This document shows, in pieces, positions 31,549 through 40,138 of a stretch of 64,000 bases of DNA (positions are counted from its first letter, which is position 1; each line of letters begins with the position of its first letter). The position numbers were made by a program, and so were the translations under genes. The notes beneath the pieces are model-generated. The model was not told the DNA's origin, did no database searches, and saw nothing but the letters and a program-made list of their open reading frames with translations. Source of the stretch: Azohydromonas sediminis (GTDB taxonomy: Bacteria > Pseudomonadota > Gammaproteobacteria > Burkholderiales > Burkholderiaceae_C); the NCBI RefSeq assembly GCF_003574675.1, contig NZ_QOAZ01000002.1, positions 186,001 to 250,000 of the forward strand, given 5' to 3'.

Positions 31549-31571
31549 GGCCCGGCTGCGCCGGGCCTTTT
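31549..31571 (+). terminator. Rho-independent terminator after rpoD
   Basis: GGCCCGGC-TGC-GCCGGGCC, a perfect 8-bp stem with a 3-base loop, followed by TTTT. It lies 86 bases after the rpoD stop and just before the cyclase gene. Confidence 0.85.
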
Positions 31572-31586
31572 GCCATGACCGGCCGG

Positions 31587-31592
31587 TACACT
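31587..31592 (+). promoter_or_regulatory. possible -10 element immediately before the cyclase gene
   Basis: TACACT, 9 bases before the ATG at 31602 and 15 bases after the rpoD terminator, so some promoter must lie here. A transcript from it would have almost no leader. Part of the short-leader pattern described in the findings. Confidence 0.35.
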
Positions 31593-31601
31593 CGGCGCGC
31601 C

Positions 31602-32570
31602 ATGACGCGCATCCTCGAACGCACCGTGATGTTCGCCGACCTGCGCGGCAGCACCGGGCTGTACGAGACGCTCGGCAACGCCGAGGCGACGTCGGTCGTC
31701 ACGCACACGGTGGGCGCGCTGTGCAGCACCGTCGCGGCGCACGGCGGACACGTCGTCAAGACGCTCGGCGACGGGCTGATGGCGGTGTTCGACCGCCCGC
31801 AGCAGGCGCTCGACGCGGCCGATGCGATGCACGACACGCTCGCCCGCCTGGTGTCGCGCGGTGGCGAACGCGGCGCGTCGTCGGGGCTGCGCGGGCTGCG
31901 GCTGCAAGTCGGCATGGCGCGCGGCGAGGTCGTCGAGATGGCCGGCGACTGCTACGGCGACGCCGTCAACGTCGCCGCGCGCCTGCTCGAGCACGCCGGC
32001 GACAACGAGACGCTCGTCACCGCCGAGGTCCTGCAGGGATTCGCCGGCGAGCACCGCCGGCGCTTCCGCGACCTCGACCGCATCCGGCTGCGCGGCCGTG
32101 CCGAGCCGGTGCAGGTGCACCTGCTGAGCAAGACCGGCCCGCCCGACGAGCAGACGACGCAGTTCGGCGACGTGCCGCCGCCCGAGGAGCCCCAGGGGCT
32201 GCGCCTGACCTGGCTCGACCACTGCCGCGAATTCGACCTGCACGAGCTGCCCGTCGTGCTCGGCCGCAGCCCGCAGGCGAGCTTCTGCGTCGACGACTCG
32301 CGCGTGTCGCGCTCGCACGCGCGCATCGACTGGCACAGCGGCGCGTTCCAGCTCACCGACCTGAGCTTCAACGGCACCTACGTGCGCTTCGGCACCGAAA
32401 CCGAGGTGCTGTCGCTGCGCCGCGGCACCTGCGCGCTGCACGGCAGCGGCGTCATCGGGCTCGGGGCCTCGCCGCTGGACGTGAGCCCCACGATCGTGCG
32501 CTTCGAGGTGCTGCGCCCGCACGCGACGACACCGTCGAGTGCCGCCGGCCGGCCGTCGGTGCGCGCCTGA
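31602..32570 (+). CDS. class III adenylate cyclase fused to an FHA domain
   Basis: 322 residues. The cyclase domain (about 6-175) has metal ligands Asp13 (FADLRGST) and Asp57 (LGDGLM), adenine-selecting Lys53 and Asp116, and transition-state Asn123 and Arg127 (DCYGDAVNVAARL), so it should make cAMP. A C-terminal FHA domain (about 219-290: GRSPQASFCV, VSRSHARI, NGTY) binds phosphothreonine peptides. No membrane segment. Of three in-frame ATGs, 31602 is preferred because 31575 sits directly against the terminator and 31602 begins at the conserved region. The next gene is a hybrid kinase starting near its stop, suggesting one signalling unit. Confidence 0.9.
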   Translation: MTRILERTVMFADLRGSTGLYETLGNAEATSVVTHTVGALCSTVAAHGGHVVKTLGDGLMAVFDRPQQALDAADAMHDTLARLVSRGGERGASSGLRGLRLQVGMARGEVVEMAGDCYGDAVNVAARLLEHAGDNETLVTAEVLQGFAGEHRRRFRDLDRIRLRGRAEPVQVHLLSKTGPPDEQTTQFGDVPPPEEPQGLRLTWLDHCREFDLHELPVVLGRSPQASFCVDDSRVSRSHARIDWHSGAFQLTDLSFNGTYVRFGTETEVLSLRRGTCALHGSGVIGLGASPLDVSPTIVRFEVLRPHATTPSSAAGRPSVRA

Positions 32571-32604
32571 GCGTTCCGTGCCGTCGCTGCCGACCCTCGA
32601 ACCG

Positions 32605-35600
32605 ATGCCGGCGCGCGCGCCGCTGCTGCACCGTCAGGAAGTCGCCCGCCTGCGTGCGCTCGAGGCGCTGGCCATCCTCGACACCGCCCCCGAGCCCGCC
32701 TTCGACGCCCTCGTGCGTGCCGCCGCCCACGCCGCCGGCGCCGGCGGCGCGCGGCTGCACCTCGTCACGGCGCAGCACGTGTGGCCGAAGGCCGCCCACG
32801 GTCCGCTCGCCGTCACCGTCGCGCGCGCCGGCAGCGCGTGCGCCGACGTCGTCGCCGCGGAGGCCGCACGCCTGCTCGCGGCCACGACGCCCGCGGCCAG
32901 CGGGCTGCCCGGCGTGCACGCCTACGCCGGCGTGCCGGTGCACGTCGACGCACTGCCGGTGGGCACGCTGTGCGCCATCGACACGGTGCCGCGCCCCGAC
33001 TGGGGGGACGACACGCTGGCGCACCTGCGCGACCTGGCCCGCGTCGCCTCGGCACTGCTCGAGGCGCGGCGCCGCGAACAGCAGAGCCAGCTGCGCCAGC
33101 AGCGCGTGCGCGACGCCAGCCGCGCCGGCTCCGACTGGCTGTGGGAGACCGACGCCGACGGCCGCATCGTGTGGGTCTCCGACGACGTCACGACGCACCT
33201 CGGGCTCGACGCCGACGCGCTGCTCGGCGTGCCGCTGGCCGAGCTGCACCGCCCGCGTGGCGACGAGACCGCCGCGCAGTGGCACGCCTTCGCCGCCGCG
33301 TGGCGCGAGCGCTGCGCCTTCGACGACGCGATCGGCGACACCGACACGCCACGCGGGCGCGTCAGCGTCGCGTTCGGCGGCGTGCCGGTGTTCGACTTCG
33401 GTGGCCACTTCAGCGGCTACCGCGGTGCCGGCCGCGTCGTCACCGACGAGCTCGTGGCGCAGCTCGCCGCCCGCCGCGCCGAGGCGCTGCTGCGCGACAC
33501 GCTCGATGGCCTGCCGGCCGGCGTGGCCGTCAGCGACGCCGCCGGGCGCGTCGTGCTCGCCAACCGCGCGTGGTACGCGCAGCTCGGTGACTCGAACACG
33601 CCGCCCGGCCCGCTGACGTGGCCGTCGCTGGTGCGCCACTTCGCGTACCAGGGGCACTACCCCGACGCGGTGGGCCGCGAGGAGGAGTTCATCGCGTGGC
33701 GGCTGGGCCTGGACGCCGAGCAGCCCACGCCGCGCGAGCTGCGCTGGCGCAACGGCTGGGGGCTCGTGATCGACCAGCGGCTGCCCAGCGGCCACGTCGT
33801 GCACCTGTCGGTCGACCAGACCGCGCAGAAGAACGCCGAGCGCGCGCTCGCGGCGCTGCAGCGGCGCCAGCTCGAGTCCGACGCGCAGCTCAGCGCGGTC
33901 CTCGCCGCGGTGCCCGACCTGTGGTTCGTCATCGACGCGCAGGGTCGCTACGCGCGCGTCAGCTCGCCGCGCCACCCGTCGCTGATGCGCCCGTTCGAGG
34001 ACCTCGTCGGACGCCCGTTCGAGGACGGCCTGCCGCCGGCGGTGGCTGCGCTGGCCACCGAGGCGATGCAGCGCGCGCGCACGCTCGGGCGCGTGCAGCG
34101 CTTCGAGTACACGCTGACGACGGCCGACGGCCAGGAGCGCCACTTCGAGGCGCGGGTGTCGCCGATGCCCGGCGGCGAGCTGCTGCACCTGACGCGCGAC
34201 CTGACCGAGCTGCGCAGCCTCGAACGCGACGTGCTGCTGATGCAGCGCGTGTTCGAATCGCCGGCGTCGCTTCCGATCATGATCGCCGACGCGCAGCATG
34301 GGGCACCGGCGCTGGTCTACGTCAACACCGCGTTCGAGCAGCTCGGCGGCTGGCGTCGCGACGAGGTCATCGGCCGCCCGTTCGACTTCTTCGCCGCCCC
34401 CGACGCCCCCGGCCGTGCGCTGCTGACCGAGGCGCTGCGCTGTCGCGGCGACGCCACCGTCATCGTCGACGGGTGTCGGCGCGACGGCAGCCGCTTCGTC
34501 AACGAGCTGACGATCGTCGCCGCGCGCGACGCCGCCGGCCGCACGACGCACCTGATCGGCCTGCTGCACGACCTCAGCGAGCGTCAGCAGGCCGAGAAGG
34601 CGCGCCAGGAGAAGCTCGTCGCCGAGATGGCCAGCCGCAGCAAGACCGAGTTCATGTCGCGCATGAGCCACGAGATGCGCACGCCGCTGAACGCGATCAT
34701 CGGCTTCGCGCAGCTGCTGCGGCTGGGCTCGGGGGCGCGGCTCGACCACGTCGACCACATCCTCGACGCCGGGCGCCACCTGCTGACGCTGGTCAACGAC
34801 GTGCTCGACCTGCAGCGCGTCGAGGCCGGCGAGCTCGCGCTGCAGCTGCGCCCGGTGGCGCTGAGCCCACTGATCGACGAGTGCCTGACGATGCTCGGCC
34901 CCCTGGCCGACGCGCGCGCCGTGCACCAGCGCCGCGACCCCGACGCCGCGCCGCTGCACGCGCTGGCCGACGCGCAGCGCCTGCGCCAGGTGCTGCTCAA
35001 CATCGGCTCGAACGCGGTCAAGTACAACCGCCCCGCCGGTCGCGTCGAATGGTCCGTCGCCGCCGGCGAGGCCGGCCGCGTCGTCGTCACGATCGCCGAC
35101 ACCGGCGCCGGCATGACGCCCGACCAGCTCGCGCGCCTGTTCCAGCCGTTCGAGCGCCTCGGGCGCGAGACCTCGACGATCGAGGGCACCGGGCTCGGGC
35201 TCGTCATCGCACGGCGCCTGGTCGAGGCGATGCACGGCCGCCTGACGCTCGCCAGCGAGCCCGGCGCCGGCACGCAGGTGCGCATCGAGCTGCCGGCGGC
35301 CGCCGCGCCGGCCGAGGTCGAGGCGCTGCCGGCCACGCCGTCGCGCCCGCTGCCGCTCTCGCCGGCGCCGCTGCGGCTGCTGTACGTCGAGGACAACCGC
35401 ATCAACGCGCTGCTGTTCGAGGAGGCGCTGCGCCGCCACACCGAGTTCGAGCTGCGCGTGGCCGAGGACGGCCGCGAGGCGCTCGAGCTCGTCGGCCAGT
35501 GGTGCCCCGACGTGCTCGTGCTCGACGCGAACCTGCCCGGCGCCAGCGGCCACGAGGTGCTGCGCCGCCTGCGCGAGCACCCGCCGCTGGCCGATGCGCC

Positions 35601-35751
35601 GGCGTTCATGTGCTCGGCCGACGCGATGCCCGAGGACGTGCAGCGTGCCCTCGCCGCGGGCTTCCGCGGCTACTGGACCAAGCCACTGGACATCGACGCC
35701 GTACTCGACGAGCTGCACGCGCTGCGCGCACAGCTGCTCGGCCCGCGCTGA
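32605..35751 (+). CDS. hybrid sensor histidine kinase with GAF and PAS domains
   Basis: About 1048 residues. An N-terminal GAF-like domain (about 20-155, LRALEALAILDTAPEPAFDALV) is followed by three or four PAS-like segments (WLWETDADGRIVWVSDDV; GVAVSDAAGRVVLANRAW; WFVIDAQGRYARVSS; the MIADAQHGAPALVYVNTAF region). HisKA has His689 in SHEMRTPLNAIIG. The HATPase carries NAVKYN, DTGAGM and GTGLGL; the C-terminal receiver has LYVEDN and phospho-acceptor Asp974. No transmembrane helices, so a cytoplasmic sensor. An alternative GTG start at 32578 lies 7 bases after the cyclase stop. The signal is unknown; the GGWRRDEVIGRPFDFF PAS could be flavin- or redox-linked, but the LOV cysteine motif is absent. 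Confidence 0.9.
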   Translation: MPARAPLLHRQEVARLRALEALAILDTAPEPAFDALVRAAAHAAGAGGARLHLVTAQHVWPKAAHGPLAVTVARAGSACADVVAAEAARLLAATTPAASGLPGVHAYAGVPVHVDALPVGTLCAIDTVPRPDWGDDTLAHLRDLARVASALLEARRREQQSQLRQQRVRDASRAGSDWLWETDADGRIVWVSDDVTTHLGLDADALLGVPLAELHRPRGDETAAQWHAFAAAWRERCAFDDAIGDTDTPRGRVSVAFGGVPVFDFGGHFSGYRGAGRVVTDELVAQLAARRAEALLRDTLDGLPAGVAVSDAAGRVVLANRAWYAQLGDSNTPPGPLTWPSLVRHFAYQGHYPDAVGREEEFIAWRLGLDAEQPTPRELRWRNGWGLVIDQRLPSGHVVHLSVDQTAQKNAERALAALQRRQLESDAQLSAVLAAVPDLWFVIDAQGRYARVSSPRHPSLMRPFEDLVGRPFEDGLPPAVAALATEAMQRARTLGRVQRFEYTLTTADGQERHFEARVSPMPGGELLHLTRDLTELRSLERDVLLMQRVFESPASLPIMIADAQHGAPALVYVNTAFEQLGGWRRDEVIGRPFDFFAAPDAPGRALLTEALRCRGDATVIVDGCRRDGSRFVNELTIVAARDAAGRTTHLIGLLHDLSERQQAEKARQEKLVAEMASRSKTEFMSRMSHEMRTPLNAIIGFAQLLRLGSGARLDHVDHILDAGRHLLTLVNDVLDLQRVEAGELALQLRPVALSPLIDECLTMLGPLADARAVHQRRDPDAAPLHALADAQRLRQVLLNIGSNAVKYNRPAGRVEWSVAAGEAGRVVVTIADTGAGMTPDQLARLFQPFERLGRETSTIEGTGLGLVIARRLVEAMHGRLTLASEPGAGTQVRIELPAAAAPAEVEALPATPSRPLPLSPAPLRLLYVEDNRINALLFEEALRRHTEFELRVAEDGREALELVGQWCPDVLVLDANLPGASGHEVLRRLREHPPLADAPAFMCSADAMPEDVQRALAAGFRGYWTKPLDIDAVLDELHALRAQLLGPR

Positions 35752-35801
35752 CGCGCCGGCCCCGCGCAGCCCCTGCCGGCCGGCGCCGGGCGCGCATCGC
35801 C

Positions 35802-35807
35802 GACAAT
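35802..35807 (+). promoter_or_regulatory. possible -10 element immediately before hemH
   Basis: GACAAT, 7 bases before the hemH ATG. The following CGTCG also follows the CACAAT before the aminotransferase at 6540. Suggests a leaderless or near-leaderless hemH transcript. Confidence 0.3.
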
Positions 35808-35814
35808 CGTCGTG

Positions 35815-36906
35815 ATGGACTTCCACCCCGAACCCCCGTACCACCACGGACAGCCGCCGCGCACGGCGGTGCTGCTGGTGGCCCTGGGCACGCCCGAGGC
35901 GCCCACCGCGCCGGCGCTGCGCAGCTACCTGCGTCAGTTCCTCAGCGACCCACGCGTGGTCGAGATCCCGAACCCGTGGTGGTGGCTGATCCTGCACGGC
36001 GTCATCCTGCGCAAGCGGCCGGCCGAGTCGGCGGCCAAGTACGCCACCGTGTGGACGCCCGAGGGCTCGCCGCTGGCCGTGTGGACCGACAAGCAGGCCA
36101 AGCTGCTCGGCGGCTACCTCGGCGCGCGCGGCCACCGCGTGCTGGTGCGCCACGCGATGCGCTACGGCGAGCCGTCGGTGGCGCGCGTGCTCGACGAGCT
36201 CAAGGCGCAGGGCGTGCGGCGCGTGCTCGTGCTGCCGCTGTACCCGCAGTACGCGGCAGCCACCACCGCCAGCGTCGTCGACGCGGTCGGCGCGTGGGCA
36301 CGCCACGTGCGCCAGCTGCCCGAGCTGCGCTTCGTCGCGCGCTTCCACGACGACGCCGGCTACATCGACGCGCTTGCGCGCCGCGTGCTCGACCACTGGC
36401 AGGCGCACGGCCGCGGCGAGCGGCTGCTGCTGTCGTTCCACGGCGTGCCGCACCGCACGCTGATGCTCGGCGACCCGTACCACTGCGAGTGCCGCAAGAC
36501 GGCGCGCCTGCTCGGCGAGCGCCTCGGGCTGTCGCCCGACGACGTCGTCGTCGCGTTCCAGAGCCGCTTCGGCAAGGCGCGCTGGCTCGAGCCGTACACC
36601 GAGCCGACGCTGCGCCAGCTCGCCGCGCAGGGCGTCAGGCGCGTCGACGTGATATGCCCCGGCTTCGTCGCCGACTGCCTCGAGACGCTGGAAGAAATCG
36701 CCGGCGAGGCCAAACAGGCCTTCCTGCACGCCGGCGGCCGCGAGTTTCACTACATCGCGTGCCTGAACGACCGCCCCGAGTGGATCGCCGCGCTGGCCGA
36801 CATCGCCACGCGCCACTTGCAGGGCTGGGACACGACCAGCCCGCCCGACGAGGCGGCGCTGCGGCGGCAGCGCGAGCTGGCGCTGGCGTTGGGCGCGAAG
36901 GACTGA
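35815..36906 (+). CDS. hemH: ferrochelatase
   Basis: 363 residues. Inserts Fe2+ into protoporphyrin IX, the last step of protoheme synthesis. Conserved VALGTPEAP near 22-30, LPLYPQYAAATTA near 140-152, the catalytic His209 in SFHGVPHRT, and Glu290/Glu293 in ADCLETLEEI. A GTG sits just upstream at 35812, but the ATG at 35815 is preferred. hslR follows after 8 bases. Confidence 0.97.
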   Translation: MDFHPEPPYHHGQPPRTAVLLVALGTPEAPTAPALRSYLRQFLSDPRVVEIPNPWWWLILHGVILRKRPAESAAKYATVWTPEGSPLAVWTDKQAKLLGGYLGARGHRVLVRHAMRYGEPSVARVLDELKAQGVRRVLVLPLYPQYAAATTASVVDAVGAWARHVRQLPELRFVARFHDDAGYIDALARRVLDHWQAHGRGERLLLSFHGVPHRTLMLGDPYHCECRKTARLLGERLGLSPDDVVVAFQSRFGKARWLEPYTEPTLRQLAAQGVRRVDVICPGFVADCLETLEEIAGEAKQAFLHAGGREFHYIACLNDRPEWIAALADIATRHLQGWDTTSPPDEAALRRQRELALALGAKD

Positions 36907-36914
36907 GCGTGCCG

Positions 36915-37382
36915 ATGGTCCGGCCCGCCGACGCGCCGCGCGACACCGCCGCCGACCACGGCCACCCCGCGGGCCGTGTGCGCCTGGACAAGTGGCTGTG
37001 GGCCGCGCGCTGGTTCAAGACGCGCAGCTTGGCCGCCGACGAAGTCGAGCGCGGACGCGTGCTCGTCAACGGCGCGCCGGCCAAACCGGCGCGCGACGTC
37101 AAGCCCGGCGACGTGCTGACGATCCGCCAGGGCGACGTGCGCCGCGAGGTGCGCGTCGTCGCGCTGGCGACGGTGCGGGGCCCGGCGCCGGTGGCGCAGG
37201 CGCTGTACGAGGAAACGCCGGCCAGCGTGCAGGCGCGCCGCGAGGCCGCCGAGCGGCGCCGCCAGGGCGTCGAGCCGGCGCTGGCGATCACCCACGGCCG
37301 CCCGACCAAGCACGACCGGCGTGAGCTGACGCGCGTCAAGGCGTCGTGGCAGCGCTGGAGCGCGTCGCTCGACGGCGACTGA
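36915..37382 (+). CDS. hslR: heat shock protein 15 (S4-domain ribosome-associated protein)
   Basis: 155 residues. S4 RNA-binding domain (about 22-70, RLDKWLWAARWFKTRSLAADEVERGRV) with a basic C-terminal tail (KHDRRELTR). Hsp15 rescues stalled 50S subunits carrying nascent chains. An alternative GTG start at 36909 adds two residues. It sits between hemH and the grpE heat-shock promoter, which fits a heat-shock role. Confidence 0.92.
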   Translation: MVRPADAPRDTAADHGHPAGRVRLDKWLWAARWFKTRSLAADEVERGRVLVNGAPAKPARDVKPGDVLTIRQGDVRREVRVVALATVRGPAPVAQALYEETPASVQARREAAERRRQGVEPALAITHGRPTKHDRRELTRVKASWQRWSASLDGD

Positions 37383-37408
37383 CGCGCCGCGCCGCCGCGG
37401 CGCCGGCC

Positions 37409-37434
37409 CTTGAAATCCCTGCCGCCGTCCCCAC
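37409..37434 (+). promoter_or_regulatory. sigma32 heat-shock promoter of grpE
   Basis: CTTGAAA (37409-37415), 13 bases, CCCCAC (37429-37434): all seven bases of the -35 and five of six of the CCCCAT -10 consensus. It lies 61 bases before the grpE start. I see no CIRCE-type inverted repeat, so sigma32 control is the expected mode. Confidence 0.8.
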
Positions 37435-37494
37435 TTCGCCGCTGTCCGTTCGTTTCTGTCAACGACTCGCCCACCGACCGCCCCAGCCCACACG

Positions 37495-38013
37495 ATGAAT
37501 TCCAACGAACCGAGCCCGGCCGCCGCCGAGGGCCCCGCCGCCGCCGAGTCCGCCGCCTCGCCCGAGGCGCGGCTGGCCGAACTGGAGGCCAAGCACGCCG
37601 AGATGGCCGACGCCTACCTGCGCGCGAAAGCCGAAGTCGAGAACACCCGCCGCCGCGCCGAGGAAGAGATCGCCAAGGCGCGCAAGTACGCCGTCGAGTC
37701 GTTCGCCGAGAGCCTGCTGCCGGTGCGCGACAGCCTCGAGGCGGCGATCGCCAACGCCAACGCCACCCCCGAGCAGGTGCTCGAGGGCGTGCACGCGACG
37801 CTGCGCCAGCTCGTGGCCGCGCTCGAGCGCAACAAGGTCGTCGAGGTCAACCCGCCGGTGGGCACCAAGTTCGACCCGCACCAGCACCAGGCGATCAGCG
37901 TCGTGCCCGCCGACCAGGAGCCCAACACCGTCGTCGCGGTGCTGCAAAAGGGCTACCTGATCGCCGACCGCGTGCTGCGCCCGGCGCTCGTCACCGTCGC
38001 CGCCGCGAAATGA
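37495..38013 (+). CDS. grpE: nucleotide exchange factor GrpE
   Basis: 172 residues. Drives ADP release from DnaK. Long N-terminal coiled coil (about 22-75, starting [34 protein letters not shown] in pieces), then the beta-domain with [16 protein letters not shown] and [19 protein letters not shown]. The first 20 residues are Ala/Glu-rich and disordered. First gene of grpE-dnaK-dnaJ. Confidence 0.97.
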   Translation: MNSNEPSPAAAEGPAAAESAASPEARLAELEAKHAEMADAYLRAKAEVENTRRRAEEEIAKARKYAVESFAESLLPVRDSLEAAIANANATPEQVLEGVHATLRQLVAALERNKVVEVNPPVGTKFDPHQHQAISVVPADQEPNTVVAVLQKGYLIADRVLRPALVTVAAAK

Positions 38014-38031
38014 CGCCAGCGGCACGCGGGG

Positions 38032-38057
38032 CTTGAAAGCCCGTGCCGCAGCCGCAA
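38032..38057 (+). promoter_or_regulatory. second sigma32-like promoter, upstream of dnaK
   Basis: CTTGAAA (38032-38038), 13 bases, CCGCAA (38052-38057). The -35 is identical to that of grpE and the spacing is the same; the -10 matches CCCCAT at four of six. It would give dnaK its own heat-shock start in the 84-base gap after grpE. Confidence 0.45.
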
Positions 38058-38097
38058 CTCACCGACATCCAAATTCCGCATCCAGGAGTCCAACGAC

Positions 38098-40026
38098 ATG
38101 GGAAAGATCATCGGCATCGACCTCGGCACCACGAACTCGTGCGTGGCCATCATGGAAGGCAACACGCCGAAGGTGATCGAGAACAGCGAGGGCGCGCGCA
38201 CGACGCCGTCGATCGTCGCCTACCAGGAGGACGGTGAGATCCTCGTCGGCGCCAGCGCCAAGCGCCAGGCGGTCACGAACCCGAAGAACACGCTGTTCGC
38301 CGTCAAGCGCTTGATCGGACGCAAGTTCACCGAGAAGGAAGTGCAGAAGGACATCGACCTGATGCCCTACAAGATCGTGCCCGCCGACAACGGTGACGCG
38401 TGGGTCGAGGTGCGCGGCAAGAAGCTCGCGCCGCCGCAGGTCAGCGCCGAAGTGCTGCGCAAGATGAAGAAGACCGCCGAGGACTACCTCGGCGAGCCGG
38501 TGACCGAAGCCGTCATCACAGTGCCGGCGTACTTCAACGACAGCCAGCGCCAGGCGACGAAGGACGCCGGCCGCATCGCCGGGCTGGAAGTCAAGCGCAT
38601 CATCAACGAGCCGACGGCGGCCGCGCTCGCGTTCGGCCTCGACAAGGCCGGCAAGGGTGACCGCAAGATCGCCGTCTACGACCTCGGCGGCGGCACGTTC
38701 GACATCTCCATCATCGAGATCGCCGACGTCGACGGCGAGAAGCAGTTCGAGGTGCTGTCGACCAACGGCGACACGTTCCTCGGCGGCGAGGACTTCGACC
38801 AGCGCATCATCGACTACATCGTCACCGAGTTCAAGAAGGAACAGGGCGTCGACCTGACGAAGGACGTGCTCGCGCTGCAGCGGCTGAAGGAAGCCGCCGA
38901 GAAGGCCAAGATCGAGCTGTCGAACACGACGCAGACCGACATCAACCTGCCGTACATCACGGCCGACGCGAGCGGGCCGAAGCACCTGAACATCAAGCTC
39001 ACGCGCGCCAAGCTCGAGGCCCTCGTCGAGGACCTGATCGAGCGCACGATCGAGCCGTGCCGCATCGCGATCAAGGACGCCGGCATCAAGACGAGCGACA
39101 TCGACGACGTGATCCTCGTCGGCGGCATGACGCGCATGCCCAAGGTGCAGGAGAAGGTCAAGGAGTTCTTCGGCAAGGAGCCGCGCAAGGACGTCAACCC
39201 CGACGAGGCGGTGGCGATCGGCGCCGCGATCCAGGGCCAGGTGCTCGGCGGCGAGCGCAAGGACGTGCTGCTACTCGACGTCACGCCGCTGTCGCTGGGC
39301 ATCGAGACGCTGGGCGGCGTGATGACCAAGATGATCAAGAAGAACACCACGATCCCGACCAAGTTCAGCCAGGTGTTCTCGACCGCCGACGACAACCAGC
39401 CGGCGGTGACGATCAAGGTCTACCAGGGCGAGCGCGAGATGGCCGCGGGCAACAAGTGCCTGGGCGAGTTCAACCTCGAGGGCATCCCGCCGGCGCCGCG
39501 CGGCGTGCCGCAGATCGAGGTCACGTTCGACATCGACGCCAACGGCATCCTGCACGTCAGCGCCAAGGACAAGGGCACCGGCAAGGAGAACAAGATCACG
39601 ATCAAGGCCAACTCGGGCCTGACCGAGGCCGAGATCGAGAAGATGGTCAAGGACGCCGAGCTCAACGCCGCCGAGGACCACCGGAAGTTCGAGCTCGCGC
39701 AGGCGCGCAACCAGGCCGACGCGATGGTGCACAGCGTGCGCAAGAGCCTGGCCGAGCACGGTGACAAGCTCGACGCCGGCGAGAAGGAGAAGATCGAGGC
39801 GGCGCTGAAGGACGCCGAGGCGGCGATCAAGGGCGACGACAAGGCCGAGATCGAGAAGAAGACCGAGGCGCTGATGGCGGCCAGCCAGAAGCTCGGCGAG
39901 AAGATGTACGCCGACGCGCAGGCGGCAGCCGGCGCGGCGGGTGCCGCCGGCGCGCAGGAGCAGCCGCAGTCCAAGCCGGCCGACGACAACGTCGTCGACG
40001 CCGAGTTCAAGGAAGTCAAGAAGTGA
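38098..40026 (+). CDS. dnaK: chaperone protein DnaK (Hsp70)
   Basis: 642 residues, full length. ATPase domain opens with [15 protein letters not shown] and includes [13 protein letters not shown] and [13 protein letters not shown]; substrate-binding domain follows ([20 protein letters not shown]), then an Ala/Gly/Gln-rich tail ending DAEFKEVKK. Works with GrpE and DnaJ to fold and rescue proteins. AGGAG precedes the ATG. Confidence 0.99.
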   Translation: MGKIIGIDLGTTNSCVAIMEGNTPKVIENSEGARTTPSIVAYQEDGEILVGASAKRQAVTNPKNTLFAVKRLIGRKFTEKEVQKDIDLMPYKIVPADNGDAWVEVRGKKLAPPQVSAEVLRKMKKTAEDYLGEPVTEAVITVPAYFNDSQRQATKDAGRIAGLEVKRIINEPTAAALAFGLDKAGKGDRKIAVYDLGGGTFDISIIEIADVDGEKQFEVLSTNGDTFLGGEDFDQRIIDYIVTEFKKEQGVDLTKDVLALQRLKEAAEKAKIELSNTTQTDINLPYITADASGPKHLNIKLTRAKLEALVEDLIERTIEPCRIAIKDAGIKTSDIDDVILVGGMTRMPKVQEKVKEFFGKEPRKDVNPDEAVAIGAAIQGQVLGGERKDVLLLDVTPLSLGIETLGGVMTKMIKKNTTIPTKFSQVFSTADDNQPAVTIKVYQGEREMAAGNKCLGEFNLEGIPPAPRGVPQIEVTFDIDANGILHVSAKDKGTGKENKITIKANSGLTEAEIEKMVKDAELNAAEDHRKFELAQARNQADAMVHSVRKSLAEHGDKLDAGEKEKIEAALKDAEAAIKGDDKAEIEKKTEALMAASQKLGEKMYADAQAAAGAAGAAGAQEQPQSKPADDNVVDAEFKEVKK

Positions 40027-40072
40027 CCTCCGGCACGGCCCTCACGGGCCGGCCGGACGTCGTCGCCGCGCT

Positions 40073-40098
40073 GGGGTGACGCGCCGCGTCGTCACCCC
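40073..40098 (+). other. hairpin between dnaK and dnaJ
   Basis: GGGGTGACG (40073-40081), 8-base loop, CGTCACCCC (40090-40098): a perfect 9-bp stem without a T-run. It could lower dnaJ expression relative to dnaK or mark an RNA-processing site. Confidence 0.5.
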
Positions 40099-40138
40099 CG
40101 CGCGGCGGTTCCGTTTCTGAACCTCGCATCGCTTTCCC

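Noticed and set aside
35780-35806. GCCGACAA before hemH as a sigma28 -10
   Set aside because: No TAAAG/TCAAG-like sequence at the required 11-base spacing; only the -10 half fits.
32452-36816. 1454-codon minus-strand open frame opposite the hybrid kinase and hemH
   Set aside because: Stop-free only because of high GC; no domain is visible and the plus-strand genes are certain.
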